64,000 bases of DNA from Acidobacteriaceae bacterium KBS 83 (GCA_000381585.1 KB906739.1:62001-126000); one strand, 5' to 3'. Positions 25,632 to 35,100 are shown, numbered from the stretch's first letter. The notes: a model not told the origin generated them from the letters alone. Numbers and translations: made by a program.

Positions 25632-27560
25632 TTAAAGTTCAATGTTTCTCGGCCACTGGCCAGTCTGAATCCAGTCCGGCTGGAGTATGCGGATGATATC
25701 CGCTACTTGGGTCCTGAACTCGATCAGCGCCTCGTTTGCCTTTGGATGTTGAAAAAACAACTCGTCGTCCGGGCCCTGGTAAGGAATCATCGGGACGTAG
25801 GGCGCGCTGAAGGCGAAGATATCGTAGAAGGAAATAAGCTGCCCGAGGGTTCCCGCATTCGGCAGATACGTCTTGAGCAGTTCTGATGTTGGCAGCGGAG
25901 CCCGCGGATCGGGAATGGTCGTGCTCTGTAAGCACGGCGGATAGTTCGGTGCAAACGTAGGCACCGGAGAGCCCACGCTTCTCAGGCGGCCTATCCCGTG
26001 AAAAACAATTCGGTAGAGGATGCTGGTCAGCACAGCCTTCAACGCATCCTTCGAAGCCATCCTCGGAAGGCCGGCAACGTTGCCCCCACTCTGGGAGGAT
26101 GCCACATCGATCCACTTCGCCAGTTCAGCATCCGCGGCTACCGCTGCGTCGGTCGGATAGCCCACATTCACAACAGCAGCCACATAGTCGGCGGTCATCT
26201 GCCAGAGCCCCAGGACCGACTGTACGTTGGGATAGAGGTTCCACTGCTGCTTATCGACCGAAGGGTCCGTAAAGTCGTTCGCATCTAAATTTGACCACGC
26301 GAGCGTGTTCAGCGGATCTGTTGCAAAGAAATCGTGCGTAGCGGAGAACCGATTGCAGATCGTTAAGAACTTCCCTGTGTCACTGATAGAAGTCGGCGGC
26401 GAGAGACTGGACCACCCGAGCAGCAGAGTCAGATCGAAAGCGATCGTGTAGTTGCAGTGCGGCGCGAGCAATTGATACACGATGTGAGTGACAGGCAGCG
26501 TGTTTAGCATCGTCATCTGCATCGATGCCGTTACAAGGTGCTGGATATAGACGTGTCCCAGCCATATGCCATGCACAGTCAAAGAAGTCTTTGCCGCCAG
26601 CAACCCGTAGATCCATACTGGAGAGGACGGCGTGTAGATCTGCACATGATTCATATTCGTCGGATCTGCCACGTATACGGCGATCGGATTCAGATTCTTC
26701 AGATCGTCCATCTCCAGCAGCGTCATTGTGCTTGGGGTGAACCGTACCGTGCCGTTCGTCACCTGCTGTGGCTCGAGATCGGAGAAGATCGTCATGTCGA
26801 TGCCGTAAAGCCTGCCCGCGTCGAGAAGCTCGTCATACTTTGCCAACCAGCCCGTCTCGAAGTTTTGCCGAAATGTGGATACGTTGGCCGCGTTCAGTTT
26901 CTGCAGAACGAACAGGTTGTACGGAAGAGCGGTGCTTCGCAGCGTGGGCCAGAACTGGCGTGTCGCTTCCTGTGGATCTGTGATCGCTGCACTATATTCC
27001 GCAATGTGTGGGTAGCCTTTGCGAAAAGCATCCTCGAAAGTGGTCCAGGCCATGGAAAACTGGCTGGGCTCTTCCATTGCGAACGCAGAATAGTCGTCTT
27101 GATCGCTGGGTCCGGCCCTTGGCGTGATATGCCGCGCAGACGCCTCGGCACGAAACTCCAGCCATGCATCCACCTTCGCGCGCAAGCGAGAGAACGCCGA
27201 ATCAACCCAGCTCGCATCAAGCGAATCCGCGGAAATCTTGCTTAGAAAAGACTCGATCAGGGTTAGCAATCCACGCAGATCGCCTGCCAGTTGCACCTGA
27301 CTTTCAGTACCGAGCATGAAGCGTTCCGCTGTCGCTGTAATGTGGTTCAGCGTGAACTGGATCGAAAGTCCGTCCTTGGCTTGAATCAGGTATTGGCCGC
27401 GAGCAATCAGCTTGTCCAGGGTATCGACGATCTCATCGAAGCCCGCGGCGCCTTCTGGGCGTGGTAGCGCGGGCCCGGTCCACTCCGGGACGGAAAAACC
27501 TTCCAGCAATCCTATGATGTCGAGATCGGCCTGCGTGAGCGGCGTGTACTGAACGGACAT
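25632..27560 (-). CDS. Divergent lipoxygenase-family protein
   Basis: The 642-residue protein has the core of a bacterial lipoxygenase: the first iron-ligand helix with H336 and H341 (WLGHVYIQHL, H-x4-H), then LPVTHIVYQLLAPH and YTIAFD, and later VGYPTDAAVAADAELAKW. The third-ligand helix is HGIGRLR with H521, but the usual Asn or His four residues later is R525. The chain ends in RNIEL, so a Leu replaces the C-terminal Ile ligand. Thus three of five iron ligands are conserved, and activity may be altered. GGAGG precedes the ATG by about 9 bases. It is the last gene of the minus-strand run with the hopanoid genes, 187 bp after the GH15 gene. Members of this family oxidise polyunsaturated fatty acids; the substrate here is unknown. 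Confidence 0.8.
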   Translation of the reverse strand: MSVQYTPLTQADLDIIGLLEGFSVPEWTGPALPRPEGAAGFDEIVDTLDKLIARGQYLIQAKDGLSIQFTLNHITATAERFMLGTESQVQLAGDLRGLLTLIESFLSKISADSLDASWVDSAFSRLRAKVDAWLEFRAEASARHITPRAGPSDQDDYSAFAMEEPSQFSMAWTTFEDAFRKGYPHIAEYSAAITDPQEATRQFWPTLRSTALPYNLFVLQKLNAANVSTFRQNFETGWLAKYDELLDAGRLYGIDMTIFSDLEPQQVTNGTVRFTPSTMTLLEMDDLKNLNPIAVYVADPTNMNHVQIYTPSSPVWIYGLLAAKTSLTVHGIWLGHVYIQHLVTASMQMTMLNTLPVTHIVYQLLAPHCNYTIAFDLTLLLGWSSLSPPTSISDTGKFLTICNRFSATHDFFATDPLNTLAWSNLDANDFTDPSVDKQQWNLYPNVQSVLGLWQMTADYVAAVVNVGYPTDAAVAADAELAKWIDVASSQSGGNVAGLPRMASKDALKAVLTSILYRIVFHGIGRLRSVGSPVPTFAPNYPPCLQSTTIPDPRAPLPTSELLKTYLPNAGTLGQLISFYDIFAFSAPYVPMIPYQGPDDELFFQHPKANEALIEFRTQVADIIRILQPDWIQTGQWPRNIEL

Positions 27561-27747
27561 AATCTGTATCCTCCAGAGCGATTGGGGAATGAAATATCTG
27601 AAGTCAATCCGGCGAGTTCAACTTCACGCCAGACAGGAGATCCGGCCGATTCCTTCGGGGCGAGAGGCACCGGAATTCTAACGCAGCCGAGGAATTTCCG
27701 AGTACGGGGACGATCGGTCCTCAAGTTCACAGCAGAACCGCGTCTTG

Positions 27748-29559
27748 CTATCTCCAGTTTGGGAGATTTCCGGAAAGCGCGCGGTCCAGGTACGTTGCCG
27801 CACTGATCAGAGCTAGGTGTGTCAGCGCCTGTGGGTAATTCCCCAGATGTTGACCGCTTCGTCCCAACTCCTCCGCATAAAGGCCGACGTGGTTCGCATA
27901 CCCCAGCATCTTTTCGAAGAGGAGCCTGGCTTTTTCTAGCTCTCCCGCCCGCGCGAGGCACTCGATGTACCAGAAGGAGCAAGCAGTAAAAGCGCCTTCA
28001 GCTCCCGCCAGACCATCGACACCACTCTCGGTTTTGTAGCGATACACGAGCGTATCGACCGTTAATTCTTCTCCGATGGCCTTGAGCGTGGAAGTCCATC
28101 GCGGATCCGTCGGGCTGATGAAGCGCATCAGTGGCATCAACAGCGTCGCCGCATCCAGATCGGTTGACCCTTCGCGCTGTACGAAAGACTGGCGCTCCTC
28201 GCTCCAGAACCTCTCGTGGATGTCGTTTGCGATCTCGTCGCGTGCCGCGTTCATCCAATCGATAGGACCTGCGAGAGAGCGCTTTTCTGCCAACCGGATG
28301 GCCCGATCGAATGCCACCCAGCACATAAGCCGCGAATGCAGAAAATGCTGCCGGCCGCCGCGTATCTCCCAGATGCCCTCATCCGGCCGTTTCCAGTTCT
28401 TGTATAGCCATTCCAACACCCGTTTCATCGAGAGCCACCCATCGTGACTGATGCCCTCGCCATACTTGTTGGATAGGTAGGTTGCGTCCATCATCTCCCC
28501 GTAGATGTCCAGCTGCAGCTGGCTGTAAGCGGCATTGCCAATGCGCACGGGACGCGAATCCATATAACCACGCAGGTGATCCAGCGTCTCTTCCTCTATC
28601 TCATGACGCCCATCGATGCCATAGAGAACCTGCAGCGGGCCCTGCTCTGAGTCGTAGTTAAGAAGCGAGTTCAGCCAGTTACGGAACTGTTGCGCCTCAT
28701 CCACGTAGCCCAGGCGCATCATGGCGTACAAAGTGAACGATGCATCGCGCAGCCAAACGTAGCGATAGTCCCAGTTGCGCTCTCCGCCTATGGACTCCGG
28801 AAGGCTAAATGTGGGCGACGCCACGATCGATCCGTGCTCCTGATCCGTCATTAGCTTGAGAATCAGCGCGGAGCGGTTGATCATCTCCCGCCAGCGTCCC
28901 GTATAACGGGACTTCCCTGCCCATGTGCGCCAATACCGTGCTGTGTCGTCGAATCGCTGCTTCAGCAGCGCTTCGTCGAGAGGCTTGTCCGTCTCCGGGC
29001 AGTCCTCGCTGAATAGGAAGACCCGGTTTTCTCCTTCCTTCAGCGAGAACGTCATTTCGACACCGTCACCGTGCACTTTCAATGGGATCGAAGCTTTGAG
29101 CACCATCGCCGGAATGCCCTCGCCCTCGGGACGAAAGACCACATCATCATGGCGACATTCGACTGTATGTTTGCGTCTCGCATAATCGAACCGTGGCCAG
29201 CACTCGAGCTTGAAGGTGATCTCGCCCTGCACGACATGCACGAAGCGGATGAGCTGGTTCGGCACATCGTCCTTCAGGATAGGCATGAAGTCGGTGATTT
29301 CCGCGATGCCGTGCTCGGAGAGGAAGCGTGTCACGAGGATGTTGGTATCGGGCAGATACAGCTGCTTACTACTCTCGCCGTCGAGTTCTGGCTGAATGCA
29401 GAAGTAGCCACCTTTTTCCGGATCGAGCAATGCAGCAAAGACCGTGGGTGAATCAAAGCGCGGGTAACAGAAAAAGTCGATGGAACCATGTGTACCCACA
29501 AGCGCAATCGAGCGCATATTGCCGACCAGGCCGTAATCTTCTATCGGGTAAAACTCCAT
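27748..29559 (-). CDS. Glycoside hydrolase family 15 protein (glucoamylase/trehalase-like)
   Basis: This 603-residue cytoplasmic protein has an N-terminal beta-sandwich (PIEDYGLVGNMRSIALVG, SIDFFCYPRFDSPTVFAALL) and a C-terminal (alpha/alpha)6 barrel of the GH15 family. Motifs include SIGGERNWDYRYVWLRDASF, and acidic catalytic residues are expected in GAEGAFTACSFWYIE and GLYAEELG. In actinobacteria close relatives are trehalases; other members act on starch or dextrin. No signal peptide is seen. GGAGG lies just before the ATG. It lies 42 bp after hpnE, so it probably belongs to the hopanoid transcript, although no direct role in hopanoid synthesis is known. Confidence 0.88.
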   Translation of the reverse strand: MEFYPIEDYGLVGNMRSIALVGTHGSIDFFCYPRFDSPTVFAALLDPEKGGYFCIQPELDGESSKQLYLPDTNILVTRFLSEHGIAEITDFMPILKDDVPNQLIRFVHVVQGEITFKLECWPRFDYARRKHTVECRHDDVVFRPEGEGIPAMVLKASIPLKVHGDGVEMTFSLKEGENRVFLFSEDCPETDKPLDEALLKQRFDDTARYWRTWAGKSRYTGRWREMINRSALILKLMTDQEHGSIVASPTFSLPESIGGERNWDYRYVWLRDASFTLYAMMRLGYVDEAQQFRNWLNSLLNYDSEQGPLQVLYGIDGRHEIEEETLDHLRGYMDSRPVRIGNAAYSQLQLDIYGEMMDATYLSNKYGEGISHDGWLSMKRVLEWLYKNWKRPDEGIWEIRGGRQHFLHSRLMCWVAFDRAIRLAEKRSLAGPIDWMNAARDEIANDIHERFWSEERQSFVQREGSTDLDAATLLMPLMRFISPTDPRWTSTLKAIGEELTVDTLVYRYKTESGVDGLAGAEGAFTACSFWYIECLARAGELEKARLLFEKMLGYANHVGLYAEELGRSGQHLGNYPQALTHLALISAATYLDRALSGNLPNWR

Positions 29560-29601
29560 CGCACCGCCTCCAGTTGCGATCCGTTTTCTGCAACGTCCTA
29601 A

Positions 29602-31020
29602 TTATGGAAGGAATCGCATCAGTCCCCGCCTGGGCAGATCTGTGACCAGATATTGCCCTCGATCGCCAAACTCGCGGCTTACAGCCTCCGCCGCCAGATA
29701 GCCGCTGCGAGCCGCGCTTTCCATCGTGGCCGGCCAGCCCGTCGCGGTCCAGTCGCCTGCCAGTATAAGTCCCGGCCAGCCGCTCTCCGGTCCCGGCCGT
29801 AACGCATCCAGCCCGGGCACGATGGAATACGTAGCGCGAACCTCTTTGACCACCGCAGCCTTCAGCAGCCGTGCGTCCTTCATCGCGGGGAAAAAGAGTG
29901 ACAACTCGCGTACCGCCAGATCGATGATCGTCTGCCGTTCCATAGGAACCAGCGACTTGGACGCGCTGACTACCAGTTCGATCAGATGGCCGTCGCGCAT
30001 CGACTCGCGCTCCGGCTGTATACGCGACGTGTTGTAGAGCCATTGCACCGTTGTATCGAGCAGCACCGCGTGTTCGAGGTCTGTAATCTCGCGATCGAAC
30101 CAGAGATGGATCCCTGTGAGCGGCGAATGGCTGAAACCCGCCAGCAGGCGCTCCAGCCGGGCGCGCGGCGCCCCATCCGGCAATCCCGGCAGCAGTCTCC
30201 GCAGCCCTTCAAACGACAGCGCGAGCACCACCGTGTCGAAATCTTCGACCCGCTCGCCCGTTCGAATCCGCCAACGTCCCGATGCCTCGTCATGGCACAG
30301 CTTTTCGGCTGTACTGCGAAGCTGTATCTTCCCACCTGCGCGTTCGATGGCTGCTGCGACCTGACCGTACATCTCGCTCAGCGGCACCCGCGGCACTCCC
30401 ATTCGTCCCGCTTCAGCCGAGAATAAAAATGCCTCGCGGAATACCTTCGCCGCGTAGCGCACAGAGATGCGATCCGGATCTTCGTTCAGCGCGCTGAATA
30501 GTACCGGCTTCCAGAAATGTTCAACTGCACGCTGCGTCTGCCCGGTGTTTCGCAACCAATCCGCGAAATTGCTCCGATCGTCTTCTGGCCGGCTTCCCTT
30601 CAGGAATGCTGAAATGGCGCGCGCAATCGCGACTTTATCCTGCAGCTTGAGTGCTTTCGCAGTCAGAAAGGACAGCGTGCTGTGGAGTGGAGCCGGCAGT
30701 GCCGCCGGCTTCAGGACGGTTTTCCTGCCCCCCGGCTCCAGAAACGTGATCCGATTCGACCAAAGAATGCTGTCTTCAGCGCTCGCGCGCCGCAGCAGGT
30801 CCACAACATTTGTGCAGCAGCCAAGGATGATGTGCTGGCAGTTGTCGATGACCTCCCCAACCCCGGGATGCAGATAAGAAGACGCGCGTCCGCCCACGTA
30901 TGGCCTTTGCTCCAGAAGCTCCACTGCATAGCCGTCCTGCGCCAAAGCGCAAGCCGCAGAGAGTCCTGCGACACCCCCGCCAATCACGGCAACACGGCGT
31001 CCACTTCGCGAACCCGTCAT
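29602..31020 (-). CDS. hpnE: Hydroxysqualene dehydroxylase HpnE (FAD-dependent)
   Basis: HpnE removes the hydroxyl of hydroxysqualene to give squalene, the third step of the HpnC-HpnD-HpnE route. The 472-residue protein has the flavin dinucleotide motif VAVIGGGVAGLSAACALAQ with E of LLEQRPYVGGRAS, and an internal match to the phytoene desaturase-like superfamily (FWKPVLFSALNEDPDRISV). A C-terminal FAD contact is in LILAGDWTATGWPATMESA. Its ATG overlaps the stop of hpnD (ATGA), as do the other hpnC/hpnD junctions. Confidence 0.95.
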   Translation of the reverse strand: MTGSRSGRRVAVIGGGVAGLSAACALAQDGYAVELLEQRPYVGGRASSYLHPGVGEVIDNCQHIILGCCTNVVDLLRRASAEDSILWSNRITFLEPGGRKTVLKPAALPAPLHSTLSFLTAKALKLQDKVAIARAISAFLKGSRPEDDRSNFADWLRNTGQTQRAVEHFWKPVLFSALNEDPDRISVRYAAKVFREAFLFSAEAGRMGVPRVPLSEMYGQVAAAIERAGGKIQLRSTAEKLCHDEASGRWRIRTGERVEDFDTVVLALSFEGLRRLLPGLPDGAPRARLERLLAGFSHSPLTGIHLWFDREITDLEHAVLLDTTVQWLYNTSRIQPERESMRDGHLIELVVSASKSLVPMERQTIIDLAVRELSLFFPAMKDARLLKAAVVKEVRATYSIVPGLDALRPGPESGWPGLILAGDWTATGWPATMESAARSGYLAAEAVSREFGDRGQYLVTDLPRRGLMRFLP

Positions 31021-31946
31021 CGCGCACTGCCTCGCAGGCGCATCGCCACCATCTGCGTCATTCCGCCCGAAAGAATGAGGAGCTTCTGCCAGGTGGGCAC
31101 TTGCACTCGTGACGTGAACACGTCGAAGCGTTTGCTTTCGATATTCTTCAAGAGCCGCGAGTAGATTTTGACCAGAACTCGCAACGCAGGCCGGCTGTCT
31201 GCGCTGATCAACGGCAACAGGCGATCCGCCGACTGATAGTACGCGCGAGCGCGCCTAGCCGTTCCGGCAAGCACCAACCGCTGTGGCTCTGTAAGCTGGT
31301 CGCCGCTTCGAACCTCCGCCAGGCTGGCCGCGCTCGTGCCGGATGCCGCGAGTTCGTCGGCCGGGACGTATACGCGCCCGCGCTCCGCGTCCTCGCGCAC
31401 ATCGCGCAAGATATTAGTCAACTGAAAGGCTATGCCAGTCTCTTCCGCGAGCTGCTCTGCTGCAGGGCTGCTGTAGCCGAAAATCCGAATGCAGACCAAG
31501 CCCACTACTGATGCAACGTAATAGCAGTAACGGTAGAGATCGGTGAATGTCGCGAAGGTATCCAGTCCGTGAGCACCACGCCGATTTGAGGACTCAGCCT
31601 GCAGATCCATGGCAGTACCCTGAATCAGTTGTTCCAGCAGTTCATCCGGAATGGCAAAACGCTCTTGCGTATCGCGGACGGCAACAAGAACCGGGTCGCC
31701 AGCGGCAGTGGTTGGGTCGCGCCACATCTCCGTCCACTGCGCAAGTTCCGCGCGCCTGGTGGCATGGTCCTTCGATTCGTCATCCGAGATGTCGTCGGCG
31801 TGCCGCATGAAGGCATAAATAGCGCACATGGCATCGCGTTTATGTGCTGGCAACGCAACGAACGAGTAGTAAAAGTTCTTTGCCTCTCGCTTCGCGATCG
31901 ACCGGCATACGGCGTAGGCCGTCTCTATCGGCTGCGATTGCGTCAA
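31017..31946 (-). CDS. hpnD: Presqualene diphosphate synthase HpnD
   Basis: HpnD condenses two farnesyl diphosphates to presqualene diphosphate. The 309-residue protein is a trans-isoprenyl diphosphate synthase of the squalene/phytoene synthase family with both aspartate-rich motifs, MRHADDISDDES and NILRDVREDAERGRVYVP. It starts with TTG, overlapping the end of hpnC (TTGA), and overlaps hpnE downstream by 4 bp. The product goes to HpnC, which makes hydroxysqualene. A phytoene synthase is an alternative reading, but the neighbouring hpnC and hpnE fix the assignment. Confidence 0.95.
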   Translation of the reverse strand: MTQSQPIETAYAVCRSIAKREAKNFYYSFVALPAHKRDAMCAIYAFMRHADDISDDESKDHATRRAELAQWTEMWRDPTTAAGDPVLVAVRDTQERFAIPDELLEQLIQGTAMDLQAESSNRRGAHGLDTFATFTDLYRYCYYVASVVGLVCIRIFGYSSPAAEQLAEETGIAFQLTNILRDVREDAERGRVYVPADELAASGTSAASLAEVRSGDQLTEPQRLVLAGTARRARAYYQSADRLLPLISADSRPALRVLVKIYSRLLKNIESKRFDVFTSRVQVPTWQKLLILSGGMTQMVAMRLRGSAR

Positions 31947-32917
31947 GCCATCGATCCTGACGGCCGCATCCCCGGCACGAAGCGGCCAGCCAGCGCATGC
32001 AACAGCAGCATCGCTTTGCGCGGTTTTGATATAGTTGGCCGCGCCGACAGGACGTCACACTGTCGTGCCTCGATCGCGCGCAGAATCTCAAGGCCGCCGC
32101 GAGTAAACAGATCGAGATCCACTGCGAGTTCCCGGTCCACCATTCCGATCAGTTTTGCGCCGCGCGCAAACATCGCTCGCGTGTAGACAATTTGTTCACC
32201 CAACAGAGTGCGAAATGCCGATGTTGCCACGCCGGATGCAATCACCGACTCATCCACTCCCGCCGCGGTCATCGCATCCTGTGGAATGTAAATGCGCCCC
32301 CGTCCGAAGTCCTCACGAACATCTTGCCAGAAGTTCGCCAGTTGCAGCGCGCTGCAAGTGTCATCGGAGAGCGCGAACCGCTCCGCATCGCGGTAGCCGC
32401 ATGCATAGAGCACCAACCGTCCAACCGGGTTGGCGGAGTTGCGGCAATACCCCAGAAGGTCATTCATCGATGCATATCGCGTGACCGTCTGATCTTGACG
32501 GAAGGCGGTCAGCAGATCATCGAATGGCTGCTTGGGAATATCGCAGACGCGGATCGTCTCCCGTAGAGCGACAAAGACGGGGTGCTTCGCCTCACCTCGA
32601 TAGCAGGCATCGACCTGCTGCTGCCACACATCGAGCAGAGCCAGCGCCTGCGCTTGGCTTTGGACTTCGTCGCCAAGGTCATCCGAAATACGACAATACG
32701 CATAGATGCTGTGAAAGTGCGGACGCAGGCGCTTGGGCAGAAACCACGACGCGACGTGGAAGTTCTCATAGTGCGATTCAGCCAGCTCGCGGCAGTATTG
32801 CTGCGCCTCTTCCAGAGAGGGCGTGCGCTCCGGAATCCGATACGAGGATGGAAGAGATGCCCAGCCTTGTTCTGCGAGCGTATCTCTACTCGGAACCGTA
32901 CTCTGCGTCGCCATCAT
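31943..32917 (-). CDS. hpnC: Hydroxysqualene synthase HpnC
   Basis: HpnC converts presqualene diphosphate to (S)-hydroxysqualene. The 324-residue protein belongs to the squalene/phytoene synthase family and has motif 1 as YAYCRISDDLGDEVQ and motif 2 as NFWQDVREDFGRGRIYIP. HYENFHVASWFLPKRLR near the N-terminus is typical of HpnC. Its ATG overlaps the TGA of the preceding dehydrogenase gene (ATGA), and hpnD follows with a 4-bp overlap. The family resemblance to HpnD is strong; the order dehydrogenase-hpnC-hpnD-hpnE supports the naming. Confidence 0.95.
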   Translation of the reverse strand: MMATQSTVPSRDTLAEQGWASLPSSYRIPERTPSLEEAQQYCRELAESHYENFHVASWFLPKRLRPHFHSIYAYCRISDDLGDEVQSQAQALALLDVWQQQVDACYRGEAKHPVFVALRETIRVCDIPKQPFDDLLTAFRQDQTVTRYASMNDLLGYCRNSANPVGRLVLYACGYRDAERFALSDDTCSALQLANFWQDVREDFGRGRIYIPQDAMTAAGVDESVIASGVATSAFRTLLGEQIVYTRAMFARGAKLIGMVDRELAVDLDLFTRGGLEILRAIEARQCDVLSARPTISKPRKAMLLLHALAGRFVPGMRPSGSMA

Positions 32918-33957
32918 GGTAGGATGACCGTCTTGATCTCGTTTGTGCGTCGCATCATTGCCTGAAATACGGAAACAAGGTCGCGCAAAGGCGCATGCCC
33001 GGTAATGAATGCGTCCGCCTCAAACTTGGGATTGGCAATGAGAGCAAGCGCTCTCCGGCAAACGGCGGGTGTATGGTGAAAACTCGCCTTGAGTTCTATG
33101 TCGTTGTAATGCAGATGATTCGTGTCCAGATCGACACGCGTCCCTTTCGCCGGCCCCCCGAAGAAATTCACAAGGCCGCCACGCCGTACCATGTCCACCG
33201 CCCATTGCCAGGTCAGCGGCAACGCCACCGCCTCAATCGCGATATCGACTCCGCGACGATCAGGCGTCAACGCGCGCACAGCGGCGATCGCGTCCTTCAC
33301 CTTGATCATTTGCACAACATGCTGCGCGCCGAGCCGTCGCGCTGCTGAAACCTGCTGATCGTGCTTGACGACCGCAATCACCTGCACGCCAGCCAGGGCA
33401 GCAGCATGAATCATCAATAGGCCGATTGGTCCTGCGCCGATCACGGCCATGGTGTCCCCGCGCTGCGCACGGCTTTCCTCGAGACCCCGAAGAACACATG
33501 CCAAAGGCTCAGTCAACGCCGCATGTTCATCGGTTACGTGCGGCGGAATCTCCAGCGTATTCTTTTCGACAATCCGAGCGGGCACGCGAATCCACTCAGC
33601 ATAGGCGCCGTTGTTGAACAAAAGATCTTCGCAGAGATTCTGTTGCCCATGCTGGCACCAGTAGCAACGGTCGCACGGTGCCGAGTTCAGAGCGACTACG
33701 CGAGTTCCAGGGCGAAAAGCGGAAACTCCTTCGCCCACAGCAGCTACTACACCCGCCAGTTCATGTCCGAAAAGTGCGGGCATGTTCAGCATCTTGGCGT
33801 GATAGCCCCGGCGATAGGTCTTCAGGTCCGTTCCGCAGGTCAAGGCCGCATTGACACGCACGACGATCTCGCCCGCCCGGGGCAGAGGTCGTTCCACGTC
33901 CTCGATCCGGACATCTTCCTTGCCGTACAGCACGGCTGCCTGCATGCCTGTCGCCAT
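32914..33957 (-). CDS. Zinc-dependent medium-chain alcohol/polyol dehydrogenase 2
   Basis: The 347-residue protein belongs to the MDR superfamily. The catalytic zinc site is suggested by TCGTDLK and GHELAGVV, the structural zinc lobe by CDRCYWCQHGQQNLC, and the NAD(P) Rossmann motif by VIGAGPIGLLM. The nearest recognisable types are sorbitol/threonine dehydrogenases. It is wedged between the paralogous dehydrogenase (30 bp upstream) and hpnC (4-bp overlap). This suggests a step in hopanoid side-chain metabolism, for instance reduction of an aldehyde or ketose-like intermediate; that is an inference and the substrate is unproven. Confidence 0.9.
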   Translation of the reverse strand: MATGMQAAVLYGKEDVRIEDVERPLPRAGEIVVRVNAALTCGTDLKTYRRGYHAKMLNMPALFGHELAGVVAAVGEGVSAFRPGTRVVALNSAPCDRCYWCQHGQQNLCEDLLFNNGAYAEWIRVPARIVEKNTLEIPPHVTDEHAALTEPLACVLRGLEESRAQRGDTMAVIGAGPIGLLMIHAAALAGVQVIAVVKHDQQVSAARRLGAQHVVQMIKVKDAIAAVRALTPDRRGVDIAIEAVALPLTWQWAVDMVRRGGLVNFFGGPAKGTRVDLDTNHLHYNDIELKASFHHTPAVCRRALALIANPKFEADAFITGHAPLRDLVSVFQAMMRRTNEIKTVILP

Positions 33958-33987
33958 TTTCTCTATTTTCTCAGATTGCGTCCGTCA

Positions 33988-35100
33988 TTAGCTTCCCGGC
34001 TCAATCATGATCTTCATGGAATCCGGGTGCGGCTCGGAGGCAAAAGCGATGGCCTCTGCTGCCCGCGAGAGCGGAAACCGATGCGAAATCAGCCGCGTCA
34101 GGTCGTAGCCGTTGGTATACCCATCCACGACAATCCGTACCCCCTCCTCCTGGATCGCGGCGGATGAACTGTACGAACCCATTAACGTCTTTTCATCCAT
34201 ACACACCACGGCGGGATCGAAGCTGGCCTCCCCGTGCTGTGTCTGCGCAAACAGCATGATCCGGCCACCCGGACGCGCCGCATTGATTGCTGTCGGAATC
34301 AGCGCGTTGCCACCCACCGCCAGCAGAACGGCATCGGCGCCTCGACCTTCGGTCTCCTCGCGAATGCGCGCAACAACATCCTCACTGCTCGCATCGATTG
34401 GATGCTCCAGTCCGTAGGTGCGGGCCACAGAATGTCGTTGGGGATGGAGATCCGATGTCACGACCTTGGCACCCGTGCGCTTGGCGAGTGTAGCCAATAA
34501 TATGCCGATTGGTCCCTGTCCGATCACCAGTACCGTTTCGTCGGGCTCCAGACGGAGCGACCGTACTCCTTTGTACGTGGTATTCAGCGGCTCTATGAAC
34601 GCCGCTTGTTCGAACGGAACGTCCGACGGAACCTTGACCAGGCCGCTGCGCACAATCCAGTCCATCACACGCACATACTCAGCGAAGCCACCGCCGGAAG
34701 GCTCAAAACCCGCCGTGCACCCCACATTCTTGTATGCCGGACATTGGGCAAATGTCTTCTTGCGGCAGTAGTAGCAGTCGCCACACGGGACGTGATGAAA
34801 GACCGAGACACGATCTCCAATCTCGAAATCGTAGACACCCTCGCCCACTGCCGCGATCAGCCCCGCGGTTTCGTGGCCGAAGATCCGCGGAGCCGAGTGA
34901 GATCCGGTGTGAATCTTCTTTAGATCCGTGCCGCAGACACCGCACGTCATTACCTGCAGTAACACTTCGCCTGGGCCGATGCGCGGCACCGGAACCGTTT
35001 CAACACGAACGTCGTTCACGCCACGATATACGGCCGCCTGCATCGTTCCTGGAATTGAACGCGGTCGATTCATTTCTTTTTCAACTGTTACCGTCTGCAT
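33988..35100 (-). CDS. Zinc-dependent medium-chain alcohol/polyol dehydrogenase 1
   Basis: ATG 35100 is preferred to the in-frame start at 35145, as GAAGGAAG lies just before it; this gives 370 residues. Zinc ligands appear in CGVCGTDLKK (catalytic Cys) and GHETAG, the structural lobe in CGDCYYCRKKTFAQC, and the cofactor motif in VIGQGPIGILL. It overlaps the end of hpnG by about 20 bp and is followed 30 bp later by its paralog. Two sorbitol-type dehydrogenases between hpnG and hpnC are candidates for turning ribosylhopane into bacteriohopanetetrol. Other polyol or alcohol substrates cannot be excluded. Confidence 0.9.
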   Translation of the reverse strand: MQTVTVEKEMNRPRSIPGTMQAAVYRGVNDVRVETVPVPRIGPGEVLLQVMTCGVCGTDLKKIHTGSHSAPRIFGHETAGLIAAVGEGVYDFEIGDRVSVFHHVPCGDCYYCRKKTFAQCPAYKNVGCTAGFEPSGGGFAEYVRVMDWIVRSGLVKVPSDVPFEQAAFIEPLNTTYKGVRSLRLEPDETVLVIGQGPIGILLATLAKRTGAKVVTSDLHPQRHSVARTYGLEHPIDASSEDVVARIREETEGRGADAVLLAVGGNALIPTAINAARPGGRIMLFAQTQHGEASFDPAVVCMDEKTLMGSYSSSAAIQEEGVRIVVDGYTNGYDLTRLISHRFPLSRAAEAIAFASEPHPDSMKIMIEPGS

